44,578 nt of DNA from Herpetosiphonaceae bacterium (GTDB lineage Bacteria > Chloroflexota > Chloroflexia > Chloroflexales > Herpetosiphonaceae), in NCBI GenBank assembly GCA_013538855.1, contig JABXJS010000134.1, forward strand, positions 1 to 44,578, written 5' to 3'. This document shows, piece by piece, positions 34,664 through 42,793 of the stretch (positions are counted from its first letter, which is position 1; the number at the start of each line of letters is the position of its first letter). Under the pieces are notes generated by a model that saw only the letters and a program-made list of their open reading frames with translations, did not search any database and had not been told where the DNA came from. A program made the translations under genes and the position numbers.

Positions 34664-37165
34664 GTGAAGACGTCAACGCATAGTCGATCATTTGGTGTTC
34701 GCGGCATGCTGGTGCTCATGCTGCTGCTGGCGCTGCTGCCGAGCTGGCTCGCTCGTGGCAGCAGTCAGGCGGCCGCAGCAGCTACCTGCGAGGTTATCTA
34801 CTCGATCCCCAACCAGTGGCCCGGCGGCTTCCTTGGCGATGTCACCATCACCAACAACGGCCCGGCACGCACCAGCTGGACGCTGACCTGGACGTTCGCC
34901 GGTAACCAGCAGATCACCAATCTGTGGAACGGCGTCGTCAGCCAGGTCGGCCACAACGTCACGGTCACTAACGCCGCGTGGAACGGCAATCTGCCCAGCG
35001 GCGGCACGGTCAGCTTTGGCTTCCAGGGCACCTTCAGCGGCACCAACGCCAAGCCCACCAGCCTTGCACTCAACGGCGTGACCTGCGGCGGCAGCGCGCC
35101 AACCAGCACGCCGACGCCGCCGCCAACCAACACACCCACCACGCCGCCGACCAGCACGCCGACCCAAGGCCCGACCAGCACACCCACCAGCACGCCGACC
35201 CAAGGCCCGACCAGCACACCAACCAGCACGCCAACCCAAGGGCCCACCACAACGCCCACCACACCGCCGACCGACGGCGAGTACACCCAGCGCTTCTTGG
35301 AGCTGTACAGCGACATCAAAGACCCGGCCAACGGCTACTTTAGCCCCGAGGGCGTGCCCTACCACTCCGTCGAGACGCTGATCGTCGAGGCCCCCGACTA
35401 CGGCCACGAGACCACCTCCGAGGCCTATAGCTACTGGCTCTGGCTCGAGGCGATGTACGGCCACGTCACCGGCAACTGGCAGCCGCTCGCCGCCGCCTGG
35501 AGCAACATGGAGCAGTACATCATCCCCACCCACGCCGATCAGCCGACTAACGCCGGCTACAACGCATCCAGCCCCGCCACCTATGCCGCCGAGTGGGATC
35601 TGCCCAGCCAGTATCCGTCGCAGCTCCAGTTCTCCACCCCCGTGGGCCAAGACCCGCTCGCCGGCGAGCTGAAGAACACCTATGGCAGCGCCGACATCTA
35701 CGGCATGCACTGGCTGCTCGATGTTGATAACTGGTACGGCTACGGCCAGCGCGGCGACGGCACCACCCAGCCCGCCTACATCAACACCTTCCAGCGCGGC
35801 CCGCAGGAGTCCGTCTGGGAGACGGTGCCGCAGCCCTCGTGGGAGGCGTTCAACTGGGGCGGGCCAAACGGCTACCTCGATCTCTTCACCGGCGATAATA
35901 GCTACGCCAAGCAGTGGCGCTACACCAACGCCCCCGACGCCGACGCCCGCGCCGTGCAGGCGCTCTACTGGGCCAAGCAGTGGGCCGATGAGCAGGGCGG
36001 CTCGCCAATCGTCGATGGCCTCGTCGCCAAGGCCAGCAAGATGGGCGACTACCTGCGCTATGCCTTCTTCGACAAGTACTTCAAGCAGATTCCCTGCACC
36101 ACGCCCAGCTGCGCTGGCGGCTCGGGCTACTCCAGCGCCCACTATCTGCTGTCGTGGTACTACGCCTGGGGCGGCTCCGCCAATCCTGCGAGCGTATGGG
36201 CCTGGCGCATCGGCTCGAGCCACAGCCACTTTGGCTACCAGAATCCGCTGGCGGCCTGGGCGCTGAGCCAAGACAGCGACTTCAAGCCCGCCTCGCCCAA
36301 TGCCGCCCGCGACTGGGGCACCAGCCTCCAGCGCCAGCTCGAGTTCTATCGCTGGCTCCAGTCCGCCGAGGGCGGCATCGCCGGCGGCGCAACTAGCAGC
36401 TGGCAGGGTCGCTACGCCACGCCGCCTGCCGGCACCAGCACCTTCTATGGCCTGGCCTACGACGAGAAGCCGGTCTATCACGATCCGCCGAGCAATCAGT
36501 GGTTTGGCTTCCAGGCGTGGTCCATGGAGCGCGTCGCTGAGTACTACTATGTCACCGGCGATGCGCAGGCCAAGGCCATCCTCGACAAGTGGGTCGCCTG
36601 GGCCATGGCCAACACCACGCTCAGCGCCGACGGCGGCTATGCTATCCCATCAACCCTGGCCTGGAGCGGCCAGCCCGACACGTGGAACGCCGCCAGCCCT
36701 GGCGCGAACGCCAACCTGCACGTGACCGTGGTCGACACCACCCAGGATGTCGGCGTCGCCGCCGCCTATGCCAAGACGCTGATGTACTACAGCGCTGGCA
36801 CTAAGCGCTACGGTACCCAGCACAGCGCCTCGCAGCAGCTCGCCAAGCAGTTGCTCGACCGCATGTGGAGCAACTACCGCGATCCGCTTGGCGTGGCCGT
36901 CAGCGAGACCCGCAGCGACTACAGCCGCTTTGAAGACCCCATCTACGTGCCCAGCGGCTGGTCTGGCGTGATGCCCAGCGGCGATCCGATCAACAGCAGC
37001 TCAACGTTCCTGAGCATCCGCTCCAAGTACGCCGACGATCCGAGCTTCGCCAAGGTGCAGACGTACCTGGACGGCGGCACAGCGCCAACCTTCACCTATC
37101 ACCGCTTCTGGGCACAGAGCGATATCGCGCTCGCCAACGCCGAGTACGATCGCCTGTTCAACTAG
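34664..37165 (+). CDS. secreted CBM2-GH48 cellobiohydrolase
   Basis: An 833-residue protein: signal peptide (hydrophobic core 15-30, cleavage near QAAAAA), N-terminal CBM2 (about 42-144), a Thr/Pro linker with [10 protein letters not shown] repeats, then a full GH48 domain (about 205-833) ending in [23 protein letters not shown]. The GH48 active-site segment [17 protein letters not shown] holds Glu253, which aligns with proton donor Glu55 of Cel48F, and Glu242, matching Glu44; [14 protein letters not shown] contains the probable base Asp. GH48 enzymes work processively from the reducing end of cellulose and are the hallmark exocellulase of strong cellulose degraders. The start is GTG, with AGAAGGAGG nine bases upstream, just after the repeat array. 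No LacI operator is visible in front of it. Confidence 0.96.
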   Translation: MKTSTHSRSFGVRGMLVLMLLLALLPSWLARGSSQAAAAATCEVIYSIPNQWPGGFLGDVTITNNGPARTSWTLTWTFAGNQQITNLWNGVVSQVGHNVTVTNAAWNGNLPSGGTVSFGFQGTFSGTNAKPTSLALNGVTCGGSAPTSTPTPPPTNTPTTPPTSTPTQGPTSTPTSTPTQGPTSTPTSTPTQGPTTTPTTPPTDGEYTQRFLELYSDIKDPANGYFSPEGVPYHSVETLIVEAPDYGHETTSEAYSYWLWLEAMYGHVTGNWQPLAAAWSNMEQYIIPTHADQPTNAGYNASSPATYAAEWDLPSQYPSQLQFSTPVGQDPLAGELKNTYGSADIYGMHWLLDVDNWYGYGQRGDGTTQPAYINTFQRGPQESVWETVPQPSWEAFNWGGPNGYLDLFTGDNSYAKQWRYTNAPDADARAVQALYWAKQWADEQGGSPIVDGLVAKASKMGDYLRYAFFDKYFKQIPCTTPSCAGGSGYSSAHYLLSWYYAWGGSANPASVWAWRIGSSHSHFGYQNPLAAWALSQDSDFKPASPNAARDWGTSLQRQLEFYRWLQSAEGGIAGGATSSWQGRYATPPAGTSTFYGLAYDEKPVYHDPPSNQWFGFQAWSMERVAEYYYVTGDAQAKAILDKWVAWAMANTTLSADGGYAIPSTLAWSGQPDTWNAASPGANANLHVTVVDTTQDVGVAAAYAKTLMYYSAGTKRYGTQHSASQQLAKQLLDRMWSNYRDPLGVAVSETRSDYSRFEDPIYVPSGWSGVMPSGDPINSSSTFLSIRSKYADDPSFAKVQTYLDGGTAPTFTYHRFWAQSDIALANAEYDRLFN

Positions 37166-37173
37166 CCAGCTCC

Positions 37174-37211
37174 CACAGCGCGCGCGGCATGGAGGGACCG
37201 TGCGCGCTGTG
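37174..37211 (+). terminator. terminator after GH48
   Basis: CACAGCGCGCGCGG and CCGTGCGCGCTGTG form a 14-bp stem with one G-T pair and a 10-nt loop, nine bases after the stop. Confidence 0.6.
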
Positions 37212-37260
37212 CTCGCCCTCGCCAACGACGGCAAGCGGCGCAGATGGCGCTTGAGCGGCT
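37211..37260 (+). repeat. 50-bp direct repeat, copy 1
   Basis: GCTCGCCCTCGCCAACGACG... repeated perfectly at 37307-37356, 96 bases away, in the gap after GH48. Confidence 0.85.
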
Positions 37261-37306
37261 GTACCAGCAGACGAGCGCATCCTGTCAGCACCAATGCTGT
37301 GCGCGT

Positions 37307-37356
37307 GCTCGCCCTCGCCAACGACGGCAAGCGGCGCAGATGGCGCTTGAGCGGCT
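37307..37356 (+). repeat. 50-bp direct repeat, copy 2
   Basis: Perfect second copy of 37211-37260. The rest of the gap to 37650 is GC-rich with no protein-like frame. Confidence 0.85.
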
Positions 37357-37657
37357 ACAGCGGTGGCCCGTGCGCCTCCAGCCGAGCTGGCCCCGCAGCG
37401 CACGCTGCCAGCGCACGACGGCGCGGCACCAGCCGATTGGGGGCTGCGGCCATGTGAAGCCTGCGGCTGCGGTGCTAGCATCACCCGCAGCCGCGGCGCG
37501 CCACCATCCTACGTGCGGGCGACAGCCGTGCAGACCCTTGGCTGAGCCGCAGCGACACACCAGCAACGTTCCTTTTTTCCATAACCCAGGCCCGTCCACC
37601 AACGTGGATCCATGCGCAGCGGATTAATAAACACGCTCTCTTGGTTGTCCCTAGCGC

Positions 37658-37686
37658 TAGACACCTTAAGAAAAAGTAAATATAAT
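37658..37686 (+). promoter_or_regulatory. promoter of GH8
   Basis: TAGACA (5/6), a 17-base spacer and a perfect TATAAT lie in an AT-rich patch 58 bases before the GH8 start. Confidence 0.75.
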
Positions 37687-37694
37687 AGACGTGC

Positions 37695-37708
37695 TGGGAT
37701 CGGTCCCA
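37695..37708 (+). promoter_or_regulatory. LacI operator O5, GH8 promoter
   Basis: TGGGATCGGTCCCA differs from the perfect palindrome TGGGACCGGTCCCA at one position. It begins eight bases after the -10 box, where a bound repressor would block initiation. Confidence 0.75.
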
Positions 37709-37743
37709 ATAGCGATCTCGCATTTAGCTGCAAGGAGGCATGA

Positions 37744-39456
37744 ATGTCACTGTCGATTCGTCGCGGCGTACTGCTGCTGCTGGGGGTGAGCCTGCTCGCC
37801 GCCTGCTTCCGCTCCCAGCCGGTCACGGGAACGGTGAGCAATCCCTATCGCTACCCCTACAACCAGCCCACCTCGATTAACTTCAACACCGCCGATGTCA
37901 CGCAGGCGTGGAACAGCTGGAAGGCCAGCCAGATCACCGCCACCAACGCTGGCGGCGGCGGTCGCCTGCGCGTGATGGGCGGCACCGACACCAGCAGCAC
38001 CGTGTCGGAGGGCATGGGCTACGGCATATTGTTCGCCTCGCTCTTCGACGATCAGGCCACGCTCGACGGGCTGTGGCTCTTCACCCGCGACTATCTCAAC
38101 GCCCACGGCCTGATGCACTGGCACATTGGCAACCCCGGCCAGACGCTGGGCACCGGCGCGGCCACCGACGGCGACGCGGACATGGCGCTGGGCCTGCTCA
38201 ACGCCTGCATCAAGGTTCAGCAGGGCGCATGGAGCGCCAGCCCCAACGGCCTCGACTACTGCCAGCTCGCCAGCAATCTGATCAACGCCATCTACACCTA
38301 CGAGGTCGATCACCCTGGCGCGCAGCCGCTCGCCGGCCTGACCAACAACCCCGGCGACGAGCTGCTGCCCGGCGATATGTGGAGCCTGTCCAGCGACTAC
38401 CAGCAGGGCATCGTCAACCTGTCGTACTTCGCGCCTGGCTACTTCACCGTCTTTGGCAAGTTCACCAACAACCTCGCCGCTTGGCAGGCCGTCAACGCCC
38501 GCAACTACGCCATCACCAACCTGGTGCAGGCCAAGCCCGGCAACTGCTCCAAGCTCGTGCCCAACTGGAACCAGTATGACGGCGATCCGCAGCAGGTGTC
38601 CTGGCAGCCCGAGGAGTACGCCTGGTGGAGCTACGACGCCGCGCGCTTCGCCTGGCGCATCGCCGTTGACCGCGCCTGGTACGACAGCGCCAGCGCCCGC
38701 GAGACGCTCAACGAGGTCGGCGGCTTCTTCAGCAGCGTCGGCATCAACAATCTCAAGGCGCGCTATCGCCTCGACGGCGCGTCGGTCGATAGCTACACCA
38801 ACGCCTTTTTCCTGGGCAACGCCGCTGCCGCGATCTGGGGCGCGCCCAACCCGCAGCCGGTTAGCTGCGGTGCCGCGACGCCCACGCTCAAGACCACGCC
38901 GCAGCAGGCGTACGACAAGCTGCTGCAAACCCAGGACAGCTCGTACTACCCTGGAGCCTGGCGCTTGTTCAGCATGCTCTTGCTCACCGGCAACTTTCCG
39001 AACTTCTACGAGATCGCCCACAGCAGCCCGCAACCAAGCGCCACGCCCACCACGTCGGCCCCCACCGCGACGCCGACGCGCACGCCCGCTGCGCCGACCA
39101 GCACGCCCGCTGCGCCAACCGCGACACCGCAGCCCGGCGGCTGCAGCGTCAAGTACAGCGTGGCCAACGACTGGGGCAGCGGCTTCACCAGCGATGTGAT
39201 CATCACCAACAACGGCCCGGCGCGCTCCAGCTGGTCGCTGAGCTGGGCGTTCGCCGGCAATCAGCAGATCACCAATCTGTGGAACGGCGGCGTCAGTCAG
39301 TCCGGCCAAAACGTCACCGTCACCAACGCCACCTGGAACGGCAGCCTGCCAACCGGCGGCAGCGCCAGCTTTGGCTTCCAGGCCAGCTACAGCGGCTCCA
39401 ACGCCAAGCCCACCAGCTTTAAGCTCAACGGCAGCGCCTGCACGATCACGCCCTAG
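37744..39456 (+). CDS. GH8 endoglucanase lipoprotein with C-terminal CBM2
   Basis: A 570-residue protein. The N terminus is a lipoprotein signal (GVLLLLGVSLLAAC, lipobox with Cys21), so it is probably attached to the membrane, unlike the two other cellulases. The GH8 (alpha/alpha)6 domain (about 35-420) has TVSEGMGYGI with proton donor Glu89, the Asp cluster TDGDADMALGL (142-146) and the base-region motif SYDAARFAWRIAVD. GH8 includes endo-1,4-glucanases, lichenases and chitosanases; the cellulase context favours endoglucanase. A Thr/Pro/Ala linker leads to a CBM2 (about 466-570) with Trp residues in NDWGSGF, TNLWNG and ATWNGSL. AAGGAGG lies five bases before the ATG. Strong promoter and operator upstream, hairpin downstream. 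Confidence 0.94.
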   Translation: MSLSIRRGVLLLLGVSLLAACFRSQPVTGTVSNPYRYPYNQPTSINFNTADVTQAWNSWKASQITATNAGGGGRLRVMGGTDTSSTVSEGMGYGILFASLFDDQATLDGLWLFTRDYLNAHGLMHWHIGNPGQTLGTGAATDGDADMALGLLNACIKVQQGAWSASPNGLDYCQLASNLINAIYTYEVDHPGAQPLAGLTNNPGDELLPGDMWSLSSDYQQGIVNLSYFAPGYFTVFGKFTNNLAAWQAVNARNYAITNLVQAKPGNCSKLVPNWNQYDGDPQQVSWQPEEYAWWSYDAARFAWRIAVDRAWYDSASARETLNEVGGFFSSVGINNLKARYRLDGASVDSYTNAFFLGNAAAAIWGAPNPQPVSCGAATPTLKTTPQQAYDKLLQTQDSSYYPGAWRLFSMLLLTGNFPNFYEIAHSSPQPSATPTTSAPTATPTRTPAAPTSTPAAPTATPQPGGCSVKYSVANDWGSGFTSDVIITNNGPARSSWSLSWAFAGNQQITNLWNGGVSQSGQNVTVTNATWNGSLPTGGSASFGFQASYSGSNAKPTSFKLNGSACTITP

Positions 39457-39480
39457 CATCCATACGAGCAGGCAGAATCA

Positions 39481-39509
39481 CGGCGGCTGGCGCAAACGCC
39501 CAGCCGCCG
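39481..39509 (+). terminator. terminator after GH8
   Basis: CGGCGGCTGG and CCAGCCGCCG form a perfect 10-bp stem with a 9-nt loop, 24 bases after the stop. No strong U-tract. Confidence 0.55.
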
Positions 39510-39518
39510 CATTGCTCG

Positions 39519-39598
39519 CCCCGCAAGCCACACCGCCAGATAAAAGCCACCCAGCAGCACCTACACAATGACGCCCTAGCGCACACGCGCAGGCCCAC
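39519..39598 (+). repeat. 80-bp perfect direct repeat, copy 1
   Basis: Begins CCCCGCAAGCCACACCGCCA and is identical over 80 bases to 39617-39696. Its inner ACGCCCTAGC resembles the end of the GH8 coding region (ACGCCCTAGC at the stop codon). Confidence 0.9.
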
Positions 39599-39616
39599 AC
39601 CCAGCCGCGATTCTAA

Positions 39617-39696
39617 CCCCGCAAGCCACACCGCCAGATAAAAGCCACCCAGCAGCACCTACACAATGACGCCCTAGCGCACACGCGCAGGCCCAC
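39617..39696 (+). repeat. 80-bp perfect direct repeat, copy 2
   Basis: Second identical copy, period 98 bases. Confidence 0.9.
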
Positions 39697-39787
39697 CACG
39701 TCGGTTTCGCGGCTAAGCCGCAGCACCTTTTCGGCAACAATTCAGCGGCTAGCGCTGAAGCCGGCAGCTGCGGTGGAGCAGGGCTGC

Positions 39788-39921
39788 TCACGGTGGTCTA
39801 CTCTGGTTGATGTTCAGCGCGTTGGTTCATTCAGGCTGGCGTGCAGCGCGCCTGTCACGGTGGTCTACTCTGGTTGATGTTCAGCGCGTTGGTTAACGCA
39901 GGTTGGCGTGCAGCGCGCCTG
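39788..39921 (+). repeat. 67-bp tandem duplication
   Basis: Two adjacent units starting TCACGGTGGTCTACTCTGG at 39788 and 39855, each ending in GGCGTGCAGCGCGCCTG. Together with the 80-bp repeats it fills the gene-free gap 39457-39992. Confidence 0.85.
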
Positions 39922-39992
39922 GCCGTGCTCGGGCGGGGCTTGGGGTGGCATTGTGGATGCGCGCAGCGGCGGCGGCACATGCAGCGCACACG

Positions 39993-40448
39993 CTAATCGA
40001 CCGCTGGTATCGCGTTGCCAGCCTGGATGCGCGTATAGATCTGCTGGACCATGGCCAGCTCCTCCGGGCTAAAGTACTGCAAATAGTAGCGCTGGATACG
40101 CTCCTGATGGCGCTCCTTGAGCCGCTCGATCAAAGCGCGGCCCTGCTCGGTGAGCTGTACATATACCTCGCGGCGATTCTCCTCGTACACGTGGCGCTCG
40201 GTCAGCCCCTCCTCGACCAGGCGGTCAACGAGGCGCGTCATGCCGCTGTTGCTGATAATGCAGCGGTCGATCAGGTCCTGCATACGCAGGCCGCGCTCGC
40301 GCTCGCTATACTCGTACAGCGCGATCAGCACATCATACCAGGCGATGCGCACGGAGTCCTCCTGCAGCATGTCCTGCGCCAGCCGCTGATTGATCCAGGC
40401 GTGGGTGCGAATAACCGCCAGCCAGGCCGCCGTTTCTTGCTCATTCAT
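39993..40448 (-). CDS. MarR-family transcriptional regulator
   Basis: A 151-residue winged-helix regulator. Family features are a helical N terminus (NEQETAAWLAVIRTHAWIN), WYDVLIALYEYSERERGLRMQDL, the recognition helix region ISNSGMTRLVDRLVEEGL, the wing EENRREVYVQLTEQGRAL and a C-terminal dimerisation helix. The start ATG at 40448 has GAGGG upstream. It is transcribed away from the SDR gene and probably controls it; AT-rich palindromic sites lie at the promoters of that gene and the hydrolase. MarR proteins commonly respond to phenolic compounds or oxidants. Confidence 0.93.
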   Translation of the reverse strand: MNEQETAAWLAVIRTHAWINQRLAQDMLQEDSVRIAWYDVLIALYEYSERERGLRMQDLIDRCIISNSGMTRLVDRLVEEGLTERHVYEENRREVYVQLTEQGRALIERLKERHQERIQRYYLQYFSPEELAMVQQIYTRIQAGNAIPAVD

Positions 40449-40652
40449 TGGTCGGTCCCTCATTGCACTACACAGATTCCAGTGTGCCCGACGCTGTGCC
40501 ATTCAGCGCTTTTCAATGGGCACAGAGCTTGCGCCAAGTGTATGCCAGCAAGCCCCAGCCAGCAAGCCGCGCCAGCCGCAGCGCTGCTGCGTCGCCAGCA
40601 TCCACGCACCAGCCCGCTGCTGGCGTGGCGCGCTCCGCTCATCAACTCACCC

Positions 40653-40680
40653 TAGACAAGCTCAGTATATGTGCTATAAT
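40653..40680 (+). promoter_or_regulatory. promoter of the SDR gene
   Basis: TAGACA (5/6), 16-base spacer and a perfect TATAAT, 60 bases before the start. Confidence 0.7.
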
Positions 40681-40690
40681 TTCATCAGTC

Positions 40691-40714
40691 AATATTTTCA
40701 ATTACAAATTTATA
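40691..40714 (+). promoter_or_regulatory. candidate MarR site A
   Basis: An AT-rich imperfect inverted repeat, AATATTTTC and CAAATTTATA around AATTA, just downstream of the -10 box. Its left half equals that of the perfect palindrome at 41466-41485. Confidence 0.45.
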
Positions 40715-40739
40715 CTATGGAAATTATGAGGTAGATTGT

Positions 40740-41456
40740 ATGCTAGATGGACAGCGGATACTGGTTGCTGGCGGCGCTGGCGAGGTTGGCGCAGGGATTG
40801 TGCGCCAGCTGCTGGCGGTCGGCGCGCAGGTCATCGTGCCCTCACGCAGCGAACAGCGGCTTACTGAGCTGCGCTCGCTGCTTGATCCAAACACCCACGC
40901 CCGGCTGCACACATGGGTCGCCGATCTCGGCACGCTGGAGGGGGCGCTCGCCTTCCGGGCGCAGCTGGAGCGCGAGCTAGGCCAGCCGCAGCACGTCGTC
41001 GCCAGCCTGGGTGGCTGGTGGCAGGGCCAGCCGCTGGTTGATGTGCGTCTCGATCTCTGGCAGCGCCTGCTCGACAACAGCCTGACCGCTCACTTCATCA
41101 CGGCGAAGGTGTTTCTGCCGCCGCTGGCGGACACGGCGGGCAGCTCGTACACGCTGATCAACGGCGGCGGCGCGCTCAACCCGGTGCCCACCGCTGGCCC
41201 CATCTCCATCTCCGCCGCTGGTCAGCTGATGCTGCAGCGCGTGCTCGCCGCCGAGCACCACCACCAGCCTGTGCGCATCAACGCGCTGGTGCTCGCCACG
41301 CCGGTCATCACCCGCTCGCGGCCCGACGGCCCCGCCAGCTGGCTCAGCGCCGACGACGCCGGGCGCTACTGCGTCTACCTCGCCTCCGCTGCGGCAAGCA
41401 GCGTGCGCGGCCAGACAATCATCTTCGCCAAGGCCGCAGAGCTGCCCGGCGTCTAA
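40740..41456 (+). CDS. atypical short-chain dehydrogenase/reductase-like protein
   Basis: A 238-residue SDR-fold protein. The nucleotide-binding loop is ILVAGGAGEVGAGIV, followed by VPSRSEQRL, which suggests NADP. The usual NNAG is replaced by ASLGGWW, the catalytic Ser region by TLINGGGALNP, and the YxxxK motif is missing: the expected segment reads GPISISAAGQLML. It may therefore bind a nucleotide without normal SDR catalysis, or have another chemistry. The ATG lies at the end of an AT-rich leader (ATGAGGTAGATTGT ahead, weak GAGG site). The neighbours are the divergent MarR gene and the YcaC-like hydrolase. Confidence 0.82.
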   Translation: MLDGQRILVAGGAGEVGAGIVRQLLAVGAQVIVPSRSEQRLTELRSLLDPNTHARLHTWVADLGTLEGALAFRAQLERELGQPQHVVASLGGWWQGQPLVDVRLDLWQRLLDNSLTAHFITAKVFLPPLADTAGSSYTLINGGGALNPVPTAGPISISAAGQLMLQRVLAAEHHHQPVRINALVLATPVITRSRPDGPASWLSADDAGRYCVYLASAAASSVRGQTIIFAKAAELPGV

Positions 41457-41465
41457 TTTTTTAGT

Positions 41466-41485
41466 ATATTTTCTTTTGAAAATAT
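41466..41485 (+). promoter_or_regulatory. candidate MarR site B
   Basis: ATATTTTC and GAAAATAT form a perfect 8-bp inverted repeat around TTTT, ten bases after the SDR stop. It overlaps the -35 box of the next promoter, so it fits an operator better than a terminator, though it could serve as both. Confidence 0.5.
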
Positions 41486-41503
41486 TGTATGTAAAAGCAT
41501 AAT
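41476..41503 (+). promoter_or_regulatory. promoter of the YcaC-like hydrolase
   Basis: TTGAAA (5/6), a 16-base spacer and CATAAT (5/6). Transcription would start near 41511 and leave a leader of about 145 bases. Confidence 0.6.
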
Positions 41504-41510
41504 AACTCGT

Positions 41511-41640
41511 AGGACAGCGGCCGTTTCGATGTACCCATCCCGCATCCTGCGAGCAGGGTGCAACCTTGCCGGGGCTTGGATCTGCGACCCACACCCGCCA
41601 CGCAGGTTGGGGCTTCACCGTGGACTAGTAGTAGCATCTT
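41511..41640 (+). other. long, structured 5' leader of the hydrolase gene
   Basis: A GC-rich leader in an otherwise AT-rich junction. It contains CATCCTG/CAGGGTG (7-bp stem, 4-nt loop, one G-T pair), a distant CAACCT/AGGTTG pairing and two GGGGCTT copies. I match no known riboswitch class. The ribosome-binding site (TGGAGG) lies after it. Confidence 0.3.
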
Positions 41641-41654
41641 TGGAGGAAACACGC

Positions 41655-42281
41655 ATGCACACGATCAACGACTTGACGCTTGAGAATAGCGTTTTGACTC
41701 TGATCGACCATCAGCCGTTCGTCGCCTTTCCGGTGCGCTCGATCTCGCCCGACGAGCTGACCAACAACGTCACCGGCTTAGCCAAAGTCGCCAAGGCGCT
41801 AGAGCTTCCGGTGGTGCTCACCACGATCAACGCCGAGGGCGGCCCGCTCAAAGACCCGCTGTTCACCCAGCTCACGGCGGTTTTTCCGGAGATCAAGCCG
41901 ATCGACCGCCACAACACCAACGCCTGGGCCGATCCCAACTACGTCGCCGCGATCAAGGCCACCGGCCGCAAGAACATCATCGCCGCCGGGCTGTGGACCG
42001 AGGTGTGCCTGGCGCAGACGACCCTCTCCGCGCTCAAGGACGGCTTCAACGTCTACGTTGTCCCCGATGCCTCCGGCGGCGTGAGCGCCGAGGCCCACGC
42101 CATGGCCGTGCAGCGCATGATCCAGGCCGGCGCAATCCCGATCACCTGGCAGGCTGTCTACGCTGAGCTTTGCCCCGACAACACCTCCGCCGAGTACCCG
42201 CGCCTCTACGATGTGGTCGGCACACACGGCGGCGGCGTTGGACATGCCGTGCAGTACGTCATGGCCCAGCTTCAGCAGTAG
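41655..42281 (+). CDS. isochorismatase-like cysteine hydrolase, YcaC type
   Basis: A 208-residue protein of the isochorismatase-like superfamily, closest to YcaC. The catalytic triad is visible: Asp in LTLIDHQPFVAF, Lys in the IKATGRKNIIAAG region, and nucleophile Cys in GLWTEVCLAQTTL. The substrate of YcaC-type enzymes is not established (amide or nitrile hydrolysis is suspected). TGGAGG lies ten bases before the ATG. It is downstream of the MarR-linked SDR gene but has its own promoter with a palindromic site, so all three probably form one regulatory unit. A hairpin follows. Confidence 0.93.
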   Translation: MHTINDLTLENSVLTLIDHQPFVAFPVRSISPDELTNNVTGLAKVAKALELPVVLTTINAEGGPLKDPLFTQLTAVFPEIKPIDRHNTNAWADPNYVAAIKATGRKNIIAAGLWTEVCLAQTTLSALKDGFNVYVVPDASGGVSAEAHAMAVQRMIQAGAIPITWQAVYAELCPDNTSAEYPRLYDVVGTHGGGVGHAVQYVMAQLQQ

Positions 42282-42370
42282 GTTCGCAGGTGCGCAGCGC
42301 ATCGTCGGCGCAGGTGGCGGAAGCAGGTTGGCGCTCCGTCGGCCACCGCGCCGCAACGCAGACGCGCACA

Positions 42371-42406
42371 TAGGCGGCGGGAGCAGGTTGGCGCTCCCGC
42401 CGCCTA
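42371..42406 (+). terminator. hairpin after the hydrolase gene
   Basis: TAGGCGGCGGGAGC and GCTCCCGCCGCCTA form a perfect 14-bp stem with loop AGGTTGGC. A degenerate hairpin with the same loop sequence sits just upstream (about 42312-42344). The rest of 42282-42793 has no protein-like frame; a -10-like TACAAT is at 42752. Confidence 0.7.
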
Positions 42407-42793
42407 CGCTTTGATCTCAGTGCACTGCGCTCAATCACAGGCCCGCTAGCGGGCAGCGCCGATGATAGCGCAGTGGTGCAGCCTCCACCGCCGCCGCACC
42501 ACCGCCCCACGGCAGCGCGTCCGCGTGCGCCACCTGCGCCGCTGTGCTGAGCCACCCGCAGCTTTTTTATTGCCAACGGTGAACGGACGATTGAGCACCA
42601 GCGCTGACTCTGCTGTCTGAGCCGCAGCAACCAACCACCAACGCTTCTTCAATAACATCGGCCCGCCAGCGCGCCACAGCACGGCGGCTAAACCCGCGCC
42701 CGCCGCCGATCCGTTAAGAATATTGAGCGCCGCCCACGGCACAGCCGGTGCTACAATACGAGCAGACACTCAGCCACAAGGAAGGAAGCCCCC

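Noticed and set aside
34272-34667. Open frame of three 40-residue repeats across the 120-bp array (with a complementary one on the other strand)
   Set aside because: A 120-base unit keeps any open frame open. Both strands are open, no start site is evident and composition is Pro/Ala/Cys-rich without pattern; treated as non-coding.
41511-41640. Known riboswitch (SAM, THF, guanidine or fluoride type)
   Set aside because: I could not align the leader to the conserved cores of these classes; left as an unassigned structured leader.
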